A stretch of 64,000 nt of DNA from NCBI GenBank assembly GCA_910587635.1, contig CAJUNB010000027.1:1-64000 (forward strand). Reading direction: 5' to 3'. Source of the DNA: an uncultured Lachnospiraceae bacterium. Lineage in GTDB: Bacteria; Bacillota; Clostridia; Lachnospirales; Lachnospiraceae. Numbering within the stretch: position 1 is the first letter of the stretch; the number at the start of each line of letters is the position of its first letter. Under the pieces are notes generated by a model. It was not told the DNA's origin, did not search any database, and worked only from the letters and a program-made list of their open reading frames with translations. Made by a program: the position numbers and the translations under genes. Positions 38,892 through 48,483 of the stretch are shown here, piece by piece.

Positions 38892-39683
38892 CTATAAAAT
38901 AACCTTTTTCGGACATTTCTCCTTACAAATACCACAGCCCGTACATTTCTCGTAATCTATCCTGGCATGGAAGTCCTCTATTACAATCGCATCGCTAGGA
39001 CAGTTCTTTTTACAGAGCTGGCAGGCGATACATCCCGTCTGACATGCCTTTATTGTAACAGGCCCCTTGTCCTTGGAACTGCAGGCTACCTGGTGCTTTG
39101 CCTCATAGGGAATCAGTTCAATCAGATGCTTCGGACAGGCCTCAACACATTTTCCACAGGCTTTACATGCCTCTTTATCCACAACCGCCACGCCGTCCAC
39201 CACATGAATGGCATCAAAAGGACAGGCCCGTACACAACTTCCGTATCCCGCGCAGCCATAGCTACAGCTCTTTGGTCCCCCTGCCGGTACAAAAGAAACC
39301 ATACGGCAGTCCTGACTTCCATGGTATTCATAATCTACATTTGCCTTTTCACAAGTCCCGATACATTTGACAAAAGCTACTTTTCGTCCTCCCGATTCTG
39401 CCTCCACACCCATGATCTCTGCAATCTTCTGTCCTACCTTCTCGCCTCCTACCGGACAGGCATTGACCGGCGCCTCTCCTTTGGCAATAGCCGCCGCCAG
39501 GCCGGAACAGCCTGCATAGCCGCAGCCGCCACAGTTGTTGCCCGGAAGCACCCCCAGTACAGCTTCTTCTTTTTCATCTGTCTTTACTTCAAATTTGATC
39601 GCCGCAATGCCAAGGAAGAGGCCGATAAACAGGCCAACGAGCCCTACCACTGCCGTCGCTGTTAAAATCCCTGTAATACTCAT
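38892..39683 (-). CDS. rnfB: Rnf complex subunit RnfB (iron-sulfur protein)
   Basis: The 263-aa protein has an N-terminal membrane anchor (residues about 6-28), a four-Cys cluster domain starting CGGCGYAGC (51-59), then ferredoxin-type motifs: CVRACPFDAIHV, CGKCVEACPKHLIEL, CQLCKKNCPSDAIVI and CGICKEKCPKKVIL. It receives electrons from ferredoxin and passes them into the membrane complex that pumps Na+ or H+. Last gene of rnfCDGEAB. Confidence 0.97.
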   Translation of the reverse strand: MSITGILTATAVVGLVGLFIGLFLGIAAIKFEVKTDEKEEAVLGVLPGNNCGGCGYAGCSGLAAAIAKGEAPVNACPVGGEKVGQKIAEIMGVEAESGGRKVAFVKCIGTCEKANVDYEYHGSQDCRMVSFVPAGGPKSCSYGCAGYGSCVRACPFDAIHVVDGVAVVDKEACKACGKCVEACPKHLIELIPYEAKHQVACSSKDKGPVTIKACQTGCIACQLCKKNCPSDAIVIEDFHARIDYEKCTGCGICKEKCPKKVIL

Positions 39684-39686
39684 CTC

Positions 39687-40280
39687 CTACCCCCTCAACA
39701 ATCCTGCAAATCCGCAAAATGCAATGGCCATCAGTCCCGCCGTCACAAGTACGATGGGCATTCCCCGGAAAGACTGGGGCACATCATTATGTTCCATCTT
39801 TTCCCGGATACCGGCCAAAATAACGATAGCTATCGTAAACCCTACCGCCGTTGCGAAACCGTTCACGATGCCGGCCAATATTCCATATTCCTTCTGCACG
39901 TTCGTCAGCGCCACCCCAAGTACGGCACAGTTTGTCGTAATCAGAGGCAGATATACGCCCAACGCCACATACAGACCAGGCATAAATTTTTTCAGCACCA
40001 TCTCTACAAACTGAACAAGGGCCGCAATAACAAGAATAAATACGATCGTCCGCAAATAAGTGATATCCAGCGGCATAAGGATAAATTTATAGATGAGACC
40101 CGCCACCGCAGACGCCAGTGTAATGACAAAGATAACGGCGCTTCCCATTCCGGCCGCTGTCTCTATCTTCTTTGATACGCCGAGGAACGGGCACAGCCCC
40201 AGGAACTGACTGAGCACCACATTGCTCACCAGGCTGGAACCGATCAGGATAATCAATAGTTCTTTCCATGTGGATGTCAT
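39687..40280 (-). CDS. rnfA: Rnf complex membrane subunit RnfA
   Basis: The 197-aa protein has six hydrophobic segments. Conserved cysteines Cys30 (FLGLCPFLGVS) and Cys118 (LITTNCAVLG) correspond to those binding the intramembrane iron-sulfur cluster between RnfA and RnfE. Its neighbours rnfE and rnfB are 1 and 3 bp away. Confidence 0.97.
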   Translation of the reverse strand: MTSTWKELLIILIGSSLVSNVVLSQFLGLCPFLGVSKKIETAAGMGSAVIFVITLASAVAGLIYKFILMPLDITYLRTIVFILVIAALVQFVEMVLKKFMPGLYVALGVYLPLITTNCAVLGVALTNVQKEYGILAGIVNGFATAVGFTIAIVILAGIREKMEHNDVPQSFRGMPIVLVTAGLMAIAFCGFAGLLRG

Positions 40281-40281
40281 C

Positions 40282-41031
40282 CTACTTTACCTCCTCTTCT
40301 GTGTGGCTTTCCTTTTCAGTGACCTCCGGTTCTCCGGTTCCATAGAACCGTTTGGAACAGCCGCTGTCGCTGCAGTTCATACAGTCAGAATTACAGCCTG
40401 ATTGGATTTTGGACATATCTTTGCCCTTCTTTTCTCCGATGATTTTTACTTTATTTTGAATTGCCGTCAGACAGGCCAATACAAAAAATGCGCCCGGAGC
40501 CATAACAAAAATACTAAATGGCACGTAAGATGCCGGCATGAAATGGAAACCGAACACTTCTCCGGCGCCCAATATTTCCCTCACTGCTCCGATCACTGTC
40601 AACGCTGCGGAAAAACCAAGTCCCATACCAATACCGTCAAACAGAGAAGGCAGCACGGCATTTTTAGAAGCATAGGACTCCGCCCTCCCCAAAATAATAC
40701 AGTTCACTACGATCAATGGAATATAAATACCAAGAGCGCTGTACAGAAACGGAAGATATGCCTGTAGCACCATCTCCACTACCGTTACAAAAGAAGCGAT
40801 GATAACGATAAAAGCCGGAATCCTCACTTTGTCGGGAATGATATTCCGAAGAAGCGAAATAATCGCATTGCTCAGCGCCAACACCACTGTAGTCGTCAGT
40901 CCCATACCAAGCCCATTCATGGCGGAAGTCGTGACCGCCAGTGTAGGGCACATACCGAGCATCAGTACGAGAGTTGGATTTTCTTTGACGATACCATTAT
41001 AAAGTCTTTCCCCTGCGGAATTACTGTTCAC
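40282..41031 (-). CDS. rnfE: Rnf complex membrane subunit RnfE with Cys-rich tail
   Basis: The 249-aa protein is homologous to RnfA with Cys28 (LGMCPTLAVTTSA) and Cys111 (VVNCIILGRAE) as the cluster ligands. Beyond the last membrane segment (to about residue 195) there is a cytoplasmic extension with Cys213, Cys217, Cys220 and Cys225 (CX3CX2CX4C) and an acidic end. The tail is longer than in proteobacterial RnfE and looks able to bind a metal or iron-sulfur cluster. It starts at GTG with GGAGG upstream, overlapping rnfG by 11 bp. Confidence 0.96.
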   Translation of the reverse strand: MNSNSAGERLYNGIVKENPTLVLMLGMCPTLAVTTSAMNGLGMGLTTTVVLALSNAIISLLRNIIPDKVRIPAFIVIIASFVTVVEMVLQAYLPFLYSALGIYIPLIVVNCIILGRAESYASKNAVLPSLFDGIGMGLGFSAALTVIGAVREILGAGEVFGFHFMPASYVPFSIFVMAPGAFFVLACLTAIQNKVKIIGEKKGKDMSKIQSGCNSDCMNCSDSGCSKRFYGTGEPEVTEKESHTEEEVK

Positions 41032-41635
41032 CTCTCATTCCTCCTTCCAAACCATTCTGGAAATAACTAAGTCCTGCATTTACGCCGCTTACGACGGCAT
41101 TGGTAGTAATCGTCGCCCCGCTAATGGCATCGATCTGGTCCTCCGATACCGCTCCTGTCTTTGTATAAGTAAATGCAGCGGCATGCTTCTCTGTAAACTG
41201 AGGCTTCAATACTTCTTCCGCCCGCATACCCAGGCCCGGCGTCTCCGAAATGGATAACAGGGAAATACCGTTCACGGTTCCATCCATACGAACCCCCATG
41301 GAAAACTGAATATCCCCGCCGTAACCGTCATGGGAAGTGATAATCATCACATAGCCCAGCACTGTCCCCGAAGCATCTTTTGCTTCCATCGCCTCGTTGA
41401 CGGAGGCCTTATCATAGCCGTTTGCCGCCAGTACCACAGCCGCCTCTTCTTCGCTGATATCCAGATTCACAAATTCCTGGGCATCTCCGAATACTTCCTG
41501 GCAGGCTTCTCTCTTGGCCTTCTCATTTTGCTCGGCGATGGGCTCTTTTGTCATATCATAAATAAATCCAAGAATCGCCCCTGCGATCACTGTGATGGCA
41601 AAAAGGATGGCTGCTTCTTTTAACATATTTTTCAT
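41021..41635 (-). CDS. rnfG: Rnf complex flavoprotein subunit RnfG
   Basis: The 204-aa protein has one N-terminal membrane segment (residues about 8-27) and an outer FMN-binding domain. The flavinylation motif SGAT is at 172-175 (Thr175 expected to carry FMN). Preceded by ETPGLGMRAEEVLKPQF, typical of the family. It overlaps rnfD by 4 bp and rnfE by 11 bp. Confidence 0.97.
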   Translation of the reverse strand: MKNMLKEAAILFAITVIAGAILGFIYDMTKEPIAEQNEKAKREACQEVFGDAQEFVNLDISEEEAAVVLAANGYDKASVNEAMEAKDASGTVLGYVMIITSHDGYGGDIQFSMGVRMDGTVNGISLLSISETPGLGMRAEEVLKPQFTEKHAAAFTYTKTGAVSEDQIDAISGATITTNAVVSGVNAGLSYFQNGLEGGMRGEQ

Positions 41636-42564
41636 ACCCTTTCGCCTCCTTTACCAAACGCTTTTGGAAGTGTTACTTTTTCAATCAAAGGCACCAGCAG
41701 GTTTCCGATGATAATCGCATAAGATACACCCTCGGCTCCCGGGCCAAACAGACGGAAAATACCTGTCATAATGCCCAGAAAGATTCCAAACAGATATTGC
41801 CCCCACTTCGTAATCGGCCTGGTCACATAATCCGTCGCCATAAAGAATGCTCCCAGCATCAGACCGCCTCCGGCCAGCTGTGCAGAAATATAAGCGCTGT
41901 CAAAGCCCCGGCCACTGAACAGTACGATAAAAATTACAAAGCTCACAATATAGGTTCCCGGAATCCGCAGATCGATGATATCCAGCATAATCAGAATGCA
42001 GGCGCCCAATACAATAGCTATCATGGAAGTCTCTCCGATCGTTCCGCCGGTATGTCCTAAAATCATATCCATTACATTGACGCTCTCACCGGCTTTCAGC
42101 GCCGTAAGAGGTGTGGCTCCCGTATAGGCGTCACAGTCAAAATTCGTCATAATGGAGGCAAAAGAAATCAGAAGAAAACATCTGGCGCCCAATGCAGGAT
42201 TCATAAAGTTCTGTCCCAGGCCGCCAAAGAGCATCTTCACCACGAGAATCGCAAAAATGCCCCCCACAACACCAATCCAGAGAGGCGCTCCCGGTGGAAG
42301 GTTCAGAGCCAGCAAAAGACCCGTCACCGTAGCTGAAAGATCTCCTACCGTAATCGTCTTTTTCATCAACAGTTCATATATGTACTCTGTCAGCACAGTG
42401 GATGCCACTGTTACCAGAATTAAAATCAGTGCATGCAGTCCGAAATTATAGACCCCAAAAAAAGTGGCGGGAAGCAGGGCAAGCACCACGGCTCCCATAA
42501 TACTTCCGGTAGTCGCCTTGGAGCGGATATGCGGATTGGATGACACTTTCATCAAATCACTCAT
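41632..42564 (-). CDS. rnfD: Rnf complex membrane flavoprotein RnfD
   Basis: The 310-aa protein has about ten membrane segments and a covalent FMN site TGATP at 148-152 (Thr151). Conserved FGGLGQNFMNPALGARCFLL precedes it. RnfD contributes to ion translocation together with RnfA/E. It is 15 bp downstream of rnfC. Confidence 0.97.
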   Translation of the reverse strand: MSDLMKVSSNPHIRSKATTGSIMGAVVLALLPATFFGVYNFGLHALILILVTVASTVLTEYIYELLMKKTITVGDLSATVTGLLLALNLPPGAPLWIGVVGGIFAILVVKMLFGGLGQNFMNPALGARCFLLISFASIMTNFDCDAYTGATPLTALKAGESVNVMDMILGHTGGTIGETSMIAIVLGACILIMLDIIDLRIPGTYIVSFVIFIVLFSGRGFDSAYISAQLAGGGLMLGAFFMATDYVTRPITKWGQYLFGIFLGIMTGIFRLFGPGAEGVSYAIIIGNLLVPLIEKVTLPKAFGKGGERV

Positions 42565-42579
42565 TACAGTCAGTACCTC

Positions 42580-43896
42580 CTATTTCTTCTTTTTCGCCAG
42601 CTGTATTTTACGCATGGACTTAATTTCCTGGGTCAAGGGCCGCTTCGCCGGACACACATAGCTGCAACAGCCGCACTCACAGCATTCCATACCGTTGTAT
42701 GCAAGGAACTTTTCGTCATCTCCCTGTTCCGCAAAATCTGCCAGCTTACTGGGAAGCACCCGTCCCGGACATACTTCCACACATCTGCCGCAATTGATGC
42801 AGGCACTCGGCTCATACCTGGATACTTCATCTTCCGTCATACACAACAATGCGGAAGACGTCTTCGTCGTAGGCACATCCAGACCAAATAAGGCAAAGCC
42901 CATCATCGGACCACCGGATACGATTTTCGCAGGCTCCGTCTTAAATCCCCCCGCTTCCTCAACCAGTTCATGATAATTCGTCCCGATACGGACGATAAAA
43001 TTGCGAGGATCCGTCACTGCATCTCCCGTCACAGTGACAATACGGTGCATCAGAGGTTTCCCCTCTCTGACAGCCTGATTGATTGCCACAATGGTATCCA
43101 CATTATCCACGATGCATCCCGCATCGGCAGGAAGCATACCGGAATTGATCGCACGTCCTGTAGATGCATAAATCAGCTGCCTCTCTGCGCCCTGAGGATA
43201 CTTTGTCTTCAATGCCTTTACCGTAATATCCTTTTCATCTGCTGTCAGTTTTTTCAGTGCAGCAACACAGTCCGGCTTGTTATCCTCTACAGCCAAAATT
43301 CCTTTCGCCTTATCAAAGAGCCGCAGAATGACTTTCATGCCCTCCACGATCTTTTCTGGCTCCTCTATCATCCTCCGATAATCTGATGTCAGATAAGGCT
43401 CACATTCCGCACAATTTGCAATTACATATTCTATCTTTTCAGGCTCCTTTGGAGAGAGCTTGACATGCGTCGGGAAGCCTGCGCCTCCCATACCGACTAC
43501 TCCCGCTTCCCGAATCAGCCCGATGATCTCTTCCTTCGTCAGCTCTTCCAGTGGTTTCACCGGTCCATATGTCACTTCTTCATATAAATTATCATTTTCC
43601 AGGACAATACTCGTAACCACATCTCCGGTGACAATCCGCCTCGGTTCTATCGCCTTAACCGTTCCGGAGACTGTGGCATAAATCGGCGCCGATACAAATC
43701 CTCCCGCTTCTGCAATTTTCTGCCCCGTTAGAACACGATCACCTTTTGCCACTATGGGCACCGCAGGCGCTCCAATATGCTGTGACATTGGATATACTAG
43801 CTCCCCCTTCGGCAATATGGCTTTGATTGGTTTATCTTTGGACAGCTCTTTTCCATCATACGGATGAATCCCACCCGTAAACGTCAATTTCGCCAT
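42580..43896 (-). CDS. rnfC: Rnf complex subunit RnfC (NADH-oxidoreductase module)
   Basis: The 438-aa soluble subunit has an N-terminal barrel domain (KLTFTGGIHPYDGKELS), a GGAGFPTHVKL nucleotide/FMN site (residues about 137-147), a soluble-ligand-binding domain, and two 4Fe-4S motifs CINCGRCVEVCPGRVLPSKL and CCECGCCSYVCPAKRPLTQE. It exchanges electrons with NAD+. First gene of the operon; the upstream gap has the 18-bp motif pair. Confidence 0.97.
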   Translation of the reverse strand: MAKLTFTGGIHPYDGKELSKDKPIKAILPKGELVYPMSQHIGAPAVPIVAKGDRVLTGQKIAEAGGFVSAPIYATVSGTVKAIEPRRIVTGDVVTSIVLENDNLYEEVTYGPVKPLEELTKEEIIGLIREAGVVGMGGAGFPTHVKLSPKEPEKIEYVIANCAECEPYLTSDYRRMIEEPEKIVEGMKVILRLFDKAKGILAVEDNKPDCVAALKKLTADEKDITVKALKTKYPQGAERQLIYASTGRAINSGMLPADAGCIVDNVDTIVAINQAVREGKPLMHRIVTVTGDAVTDPRNFIVRIGTNYHELVEEAGGFKTEPAKIVSGGPMMGFALFGLDVPTTKTSSALLCMTEDEVSRYEPSACINCGRCVEVCPGRVLPSKLADFAEQGDDEKFLAYNGMECCECGCCSYVCPAKRPLTQEIKSMRKIQLAKKKK

Positions 43897-43921
43897 TTTC
43901 TACCCTTCTTTCTTTCTCTTT

Positions 43922-43972
43922 TGCTGCCCTCAGTGAACAGGGGAATATACGCTTTTGCCCACTGAGAGTACA
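43922..43972. promoter_or_regulatory. inverted pair of the 18-bp motif upstream of rnfC
   Basis: One copy lies on the minus strand (43922-43939, TGTTCACTGAGGGCAGCA) and one on the plus strand (43956-43972, TGCCCACTGAGAGTACA), separated by 16 nt. The inner CTCAGTG/CACTGAG parts can form a hairpin. The same layout with the same 16-nt spacer occurs at 55422-55472. Confidence 0.5.
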
Positions 43973-44030
43973 TTATCCTCTTCCAATCATACTATTTTTT
44001 CTACAAAAATACTACTATAAATTTCAGATT

Positions 44031-44049
44031 CATGTTACAATGTAACATG
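44031..44049. promoter_or_regulatory. perfect palindrome CATGTTAC-AAT-GTAACATG
   Basis: 8-bp arms (44031-44038 and 44042-44049) with a 3-bp centre, in the region between the divergent rnfC and YprB-like genes. It looks like a repressor site for a dimeric regulator, or the foot of the larger palindrome that begins at 44045. Confidence 0.5.
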
Positions 44050-44217
44050 TCAGAAAGAAATCAAGCGCGAGCTTTGCGAGCATTTGATTTCTCTGACATG
44101 TTTGCGACAAAATCTTTTAGCTGCCTCTGGCAGCGCCAGATGGGCGCAGCACAGCTGGATTTTGGAGCTTATATTTACCAGAGGAAATCATGCGAGCTTT
44201 GCGAGCATTTGATTTCC
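44045..44217 (+). repeat. two hairpins sharing a 25-bp direct repeat (element P5)
   Basis: Hairpin one has arms 44045-44064 and 44084-44101 (18 paired positions with two extra bases). Hairpin two has arms 44183-44190 and 44210-44217. Both enclose the same 25-bp sequence (44067-44091 and 44192-44216 are identical). A GC-rich stretch with CTGCCTCTGGCAG lies between. The whole sits directly upstream of the YprB-like gene's ribosome-binding site, and nothing else in the 342-bp gap (43897-44238) looks coding. Confidence 0.75.
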
Positions 44218-44238
44218 ACTATATACCAGGAGGCCTCT

Positions 44239-45342
44239 ATGCGTACTATCCGTAGAATACTTGCAGATATCGATCTTACCTATCCTCTTGAAAAAGAAGT
44301 GCCTTTATCCAAAGCTCTTTTTATCGATATCGAAACCACCGGTTTTGCAGCTAAAAATTCTATACTTTATTTGATAGGCTGTGCCTATCATGAAAATGAA
44401 AAGTGGCGTACAATCCAGTGGTTTGCGACTTCTTATGAAGATGAAAGGCAGATCGTTGAGACCTTTTTTCAATTTGCTTCAAATTATACGCATTTAATCC
44501 ATTTCAATGGCAACAATTTTGACCTTCCGTTTATTTTACAAAAATGTGTCCAATATGGACTTCCCTATGATTTTTCAGCTTTTAAAGGCATTGATATCTA
44601 CAGACGTATTTCTCCTCTTAAAAACTTTTTAAAATTGTCCAACTGCAAGCAAAAGACGCTGGAACAGTTTCTGGGGATTGTCCGGGAAGATCTTTTCGAC
44701 GGGGGACAATTGATCGACATCTATCATAATTTTATAAAAAACGGAATGACGCAGGATCTCGATACCATCTTATGCCACAATACGGATGATCTTACAGGTA
44801 TGTTCCATATCCTTCCGATTCTCGCCTATAGTAATATCTTCTCTGATGAGACAAAAGTAAAAAAGGTGCAGGCGAACTACTACCGTGACATAAATGGCAG
44901 ACAAAAGCAGGAACTCTTTATGAAGCTCAGTTTGCCCACTCCTCTTCCAAAAGAAATATCCTGCAATGCCAATTTCTGTTACTTCATCGGAAAGGAATCG
45001 ACAGGGGCTCTGAAAGTTCCTCTTTACGAGGAAGAATTGAAATATTTTTATTCCAACTATAAAGACTATTATTATCTTCCTATAGAAGACGTGGCCATTC
45101 ACAAATCCATCGCCTCTTTTGTAGACAAAGAAAACCGCATACAGGCAAAAGCCCAAAACTGTTATACGAGAAAACTATCCACATACCTTCCCCAATGGGA
45201 CGTTCTGTTTGAACCTTTTTTCAAACGGGAATACAGAGCTTCCGAACTGTTTTTTGAAGTTACCGATTCCCTGAAAAAAGATCGGAAAGCATTTCAGCTC
45301 TATGCATTGCACACATTAAAAATGATACTGGAACATCAATAA
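44239..45342 (+). CDS. YprB-like ribonuclease H-fold exonuclease
   Basis: The 367-aa protein starts at 44239, where CAGGAGGCCTCT precedes the ATG; an upstream frame extension would translate palindromic DNA. The N-terminal half is a DEDD 3'-5' exonuclease-like fold: ALFIDIETTGF (Asp and Glu), HFNGNNFDLPFI, and a later HNTDDLTGM. The C-terminal part is family-specific. YprB-type proteins are widespread in Firmicutes with poorly known function. It is one of only three plus-strand genes here and ends in a shared terminator. Confidence 0.85.
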   Translation: MRTIRRILADIDLTYPLEKEVPLSKALFIDIETTGFAAKNSILYLIGCAYHENEKWRTIQWFATSYEDERQIVETFFQFASNYTHLIHFNGNNFDLPFILQKCVQYGLPYDFSAFKGIDIYRRISPLKNFLKLSNCKQKTLEQFLGIVREDLFDGGQLIDIYHNFIKNGMTQDLDTILCHNTDDLTGMFHILPILAYSNIFSDETKVKKVQANYYRDINGRQKQELFMKLSLPTPLPKEISCNANFCYFIGKESTGALKVPLYEEELKYFYSNYKDYYYLPIEDVAIHKSIASFVDKENRIQAKAQNCYTRKLSTYLPQWDVLFEPFFKREYRASELFFEVTDSLKKDRKAFQLYALHTLKMILEHQ

Positions 45343-45353
45343 TTTTATAAGAA

Positions 45354-45411
45354 AAAACCTGGGCCCTGTCAGTATTCTGAATATCCAAAATACTGCCAAG
45401 GCTCAGGTTTT
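45354..45411. terminator. bidirectional terminator between YprB-like and chemoreceptor genes
   Basis: A long stem AAAACCTGGGCC...CAGTATT (45354-45376) pairs with AATACTG...GGCTCAGGTTTT (45389-45411) with few mismatches and a loop of about 12. Runs of A and T flank both sides, so it can serve the converging genes in both directions. Confidence 0.9.
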
Positions 45412-45439
45412 AAAAAATCCTTCCTCACATCTTTCTAGG

Positions 45440-47494
45440 CTAGTCCAGTGTAAATCCATTCACTATATCTTCCAGACTGTCTGCCATTTCTGTATTTTCT
45501 TCCGCCTGGTTCTGAATTTCCACTGCAATGTCCTCCGTACTCTCACTTTTTCTCACAATCTCATTGATAGCAATACTATTTTGTTCTGATATATTTTTTA
45601 CATCCATAACATTATCCGAGATCTGCGTGATCGAAGTCTGAAGTTCCTTGACAAATACGCTTAATTTTTCTATATCCTGTTTGATAGCCTCTACTGAAAC
45701 AGTGTAATGGTTAGATTTCTCAGCAAGATCACCAAAACTTTCAAGTACCTCACCTTCCATATACTCCAGGATCGCCCCCATACACCGATTCACTTCATCA
45801 ATGCTGTCATTAGACGCCTCACACAATTTCTGAATATGTGCCGCAGTCCCTCTGGAATTTTCTGCCAGTTTACTGATTTCTTCTGCCACTACAGCAAACC
45901 CTCTTCCCATTTCGCCGGATCTGGCCGCTTCAATAGAAGCATTGATGGATAACAGATTCGTCTGATTGGAAATATCCAGAATTGCCGATGCCATGCCGTT
46001 AATCTGTGACAAATTATTCAGTTTTTCCAGCGCAGCCTTTACAGAATCTTTCGTCTCTTCCAACTGCATACTCGTATTCTGAAAAGAAGCATTTGCACTT
46101 CCCTTCATTTGCATTGCACCATCCATCATATCATCACTGAATTTAGAGCTGTTACGCAAACTGTCCGCCACTTCACTGATACTGAGGTGCATACTTTCAA
46201 CTTCTCCGTTAATGCTTTCAATCGCATTGTTAACATGATCCAAACTGGAAGAAAGCTGCTGTGTCGTAGAAATATTGTTAGTCACACACTCCACCAGCTC
46301 CGTGGAAGAGCCCCGAAGAGATACTGCCTTTTCATTCAGCTTCATGCAACATGACCGGAGCGTCCCCAATATATGATTCAGCGATTTAATGACTTTGTCA
46401 GAGGCCGTAGCCATCTCTCCCAGGTCGTCATTTCTGTCAGCATACTTATGCAGCTCTCCCTTATCACTGATATTACAGTCTGCGATTTGAAGTAATGTAT
46501 TCGTAATCGGCGAAAGTGGCTTCATAAACCGTGAAATAACAAAATACGTCAATAACATCAAAAATACAAGTGCCACAATACAAAGTGTGAGAAGTTCTAC
46601 TCTGGCAACATTCGCCGTCATGAAAATTTCATCCTCTGTATCTGTCAAAATAAACAACCAGTTTCTGTCTGGAAAGTAATGATAAGCAGCAATACTGTCC
46701 TCTCCACCATCTGTATATTCTAAATATTCCGTCCCATGAGAAGTGCCACCATTTTCGTTCAGTTCCTTTACGATATTGACAATAAAAGCTTCCTCCACTG
46801 ATTGTCCAAGCTTTTCTTCCTCATCATGAAAAATATATTCACCTGTCTGGGTATTAATCAAATAATAACGTGCATTTTTCAACCCTGCGGTAGGCAAATT
46901 GTTAAGTTCTTCTTTTAACCCAGAAATAAAAATTCCTGCTCCTACCAATCCAATCGGTTTTCCGTTTTCATCCAGGCACGCACGATACATGGATACGATC
47001 TGTTTCTCACTGGCCGGTGAAAAAATAAAACCGGCATTATATACACCATCTGCTGACATCATGGAATCCTGCAAAGCTTTAAGGGACTCCCCCTCCCTTG
47101 TAGTAATGCCGACTACATCCTTATTTGTATGTGCCAACACGTGAGTATTCCATTCACTCACATAGATCCCTTCCAGGCGCTCTATATCTCCACTGAACAT
47201 TTCAGTATATCTCTGAGCGGCAGCGACAGCGTCGGGATTGGATGGGTCTGCCAAAAGATCCGCAATTTCTCCTGCCCTGCTATATGCAGTCAGATAGCCT
47301 TCTGCCTTACGGACATAGCTTTCTATGATCTGCGATCTGTCATCAACAATCGTTTTCATGCTTTCAACTGTATTTTCACGAATATTCCCTGTAATTGTTT
47401 TGCTCATGAAAATATATAACATGACAAATATCACAATCTGCAATGTCATAATATATAATGTGATCCGATAAGCAACTTTTTTCTTCTGCTTCAT
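45440..47494 (-). CDS. methyl-accepting chemotaxis protein
   Basis: The 684-aa receptor has a first membrane segment at about residues 9-28, a large outer dCache-type sensor domain (to about 295) with [19 protein letters not shown], a second membrane segment (about 300-322), a HAMP region and a long cytoplasmic signalling helix bundle with the conserved tip [20 protein letters not shown]. No C-terminal CheR-docking pentapeptide is seen. cheR is the neighbouring gene but in a different transcript. Ligand unknown. Confidence 0.95.
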   Translation of the reverse strand: MKQKKKVAYRITLYIMTLQIVIFVMLYIFMSKTITGNIRENTVESMKTIVDDRSQIIESYVRKAEGYLTAYSRAGEIADLLADPSNPDAVAAAQRYTEMFSGDIERLEGIYVSEWNTHVLAHTNKDVVGITTREGESLKALQDSMMSADGVYNAGFIFSPASEKQIVSMYRACLDENGKPIGLVGAGIFISGLKEELNNLPTAGLKNARYYLINTQTGEYIFHDEEEKLGQSVEEAFIVNIVKELNENGGTSHGTEYLEYTDGGEDSIAAYHYFPDRNWLFILTDTEDEIFMTANVARVELLTLCIVALVFLMLLTYFVISRFMKPLSPITNTLLQIADCNISDKGELHKYADRNDDLGEMATASDKVIKSLNHILGTLRSCCMKLNEKAVSLRGSSTELVECVTNNISTTQQLSSSLDHVNNAIESINGEVESMHLSISEVADSLRNSSKFSDDMMDGAMQMKGSANASFQNTSMQLEETKDSVKAALEKLNNLSQINGMASAILDISNQTNLLSINASIEAARSGEMGRGFAVVAEEISKLAENSRGTAAHIQKLCEASNDSIDEVNRCMGAILEYMEGEVLESFGDLAEKSNHYTVSVEAIKQDIEKLSVFVKELQTSITQISDNVMDVKNISEQNSIAINEIVRKSESTEDIAVEIQNQAEENTEMADSLEDIVNGFTLD

Positions 47495-47530
47495 TCCACA
47501 TTTTCCCCCATAATTAAATCAGATATCATT

Positions 47531-47559
47531 ATTGTATAAAAGTTCTATTTTTCTGTCAA
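47531..47559 (-). promoter_or_regulatory. sigma-A promoter of the chemoreceptor gene
   Basis: On the minus strand TTGACA (47554-47559), 17-nt spacer, TACAAT (47531-47536), near consensus. This is a housekeeping type promoter; no motility sigma-D (TAAA/GCCGATAA) sequence was seen. Confidence 0.85.
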
Positions 47560-47591
47560 ATGTCTTGTCATTTGATACTTTGACCATCGTC

Positions 47592-47629
47592 AAAAGCCCA
47601 TTACACAATCAGAAGATTGTATAATGGGC
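47592..47629 (-). terminator. terminator after cheR
   Basis: On the minus strand GCCCATTATACAATC (47615-47629) pairs with GATTGTGTAATGGGC (47596-47610), one G-T pair, loop TTCT, then TTTT. It closes the long tetR-to-cheR operon. Confidence 0.92.
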
Positions 47630-47682
47630 CCAATTAACTGTTAAAACTTATTAAAAATTAGATACCCGCAACAGATATCTTC

Positions 47683-48462
47683 CTACTCTATATTTTCATA
47701 GTAGAAAGAATTTTTCCTTTCCAAATGGATGTCTTTATAATTAATAATCTGTTCTGTACTGCCTATAAAAAGGATACCGCCTCTGGCAAGAGACTTCTGG
47801 AATTTGGCAAACACTTCATCCTTCGCTTCCTCTGTAAAATAGATCAATACATTTCGGCAGACAATCATGTGATAATTCGTAGGATATGTATCTTTCAGCA
47901 GATTGTGCTCTTTAAATTCCACCCGAGCCATAATCTCTTTTGAAATCTGATAAGAAGGACCTACTTTTGTAAAATACTTCTGTTTCAGATCAGCAGGAAC
48001 CGAAGCAATACTCTTTTCTGAATACAACCCCGCTTTTGCGGCGGCAATCACCTGTTTATCCAAATCAGTTGCAAATATTTTGATCTGGTTCAGTGGAATA
48101 TGTCTGGAAAGCGCCATGACAAGAGAATAGGGCTCATCCCCTGTGGAACAAGCGGCGCTCCAGATTTTCAGATTTTTTCCAAATTTTCCGATCAGTTCCG
48201 GTATAATTTCCTTATCCATCAACTCCCACTGAGACGGATTCCGATAAAACTCGGAAACATTGATGGTCAGATAATTGACAAATTCTTCAAATCTCTCTTT
48301 ATCTGATTTCAGAAGTTTTACATAGTTGTCATATCCCTTAACCCGATGCTTACCGATCAACGTATCAATACGCCGCTTCATCTGCTTTTCTTTGTAAGCG
48401 TTCAGATCAATCTTCGTCATATCATAAATGGCTTTTTTAAAATATTCGTAATCGTATTCCAC
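47683..48462 (-). CDS. cheR: CheR-type chemoreceptor methyltransferase
   Basis: The 259-aa protein starts at GTG (48462) with GGGGG upstream. It has an N-terminal helical CheR domain and a Rossmann-type S-adenosylmethionine domain with WSAACSTGDEPYSLVMAL, ATDLDKQVIAAA and MIVCRNVLIYF. It would methylate receptor glutamates. It lies 21 bp after the S1-domain gene, an unusual place for a chemotaxis gene, and next to a chemoreceptor gene. Confidence 0.95.
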   Translation of the reverse strand: MEYDYEYFKKAIYDMTKIDLNAYKEKQMKRRIDTLIGKHRVKGYDNYVKLLKSDKERFEEFVNYLTINVSEFYRNPSQWELMDKEIIPELIGKFGKNLKIWSAACSTGDEPYSLVMALSRHIPLNQIKIFATDLDKQVIAAAKAGLYSEKSIASVPADLKQKYFTKVGPSYQISKEIMARVEFKEHNLLKDTYPTNYHMIVCRNVLIYFTEEAKDEVFAKFQKSLARGGILFIGSTEQIINYKDIHLERKNSFYYENIE

Positions 48463-48483
48463 GTCTCTGCGCCCCCATAATCA

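Noticed and set aside
44067..44216. 25-bp direct repeats as attachment sites of an integrated element
   Set aside because: Only 100 bp lie between the copies, with no integrase or cargo; the copies are interiors of hairpins.
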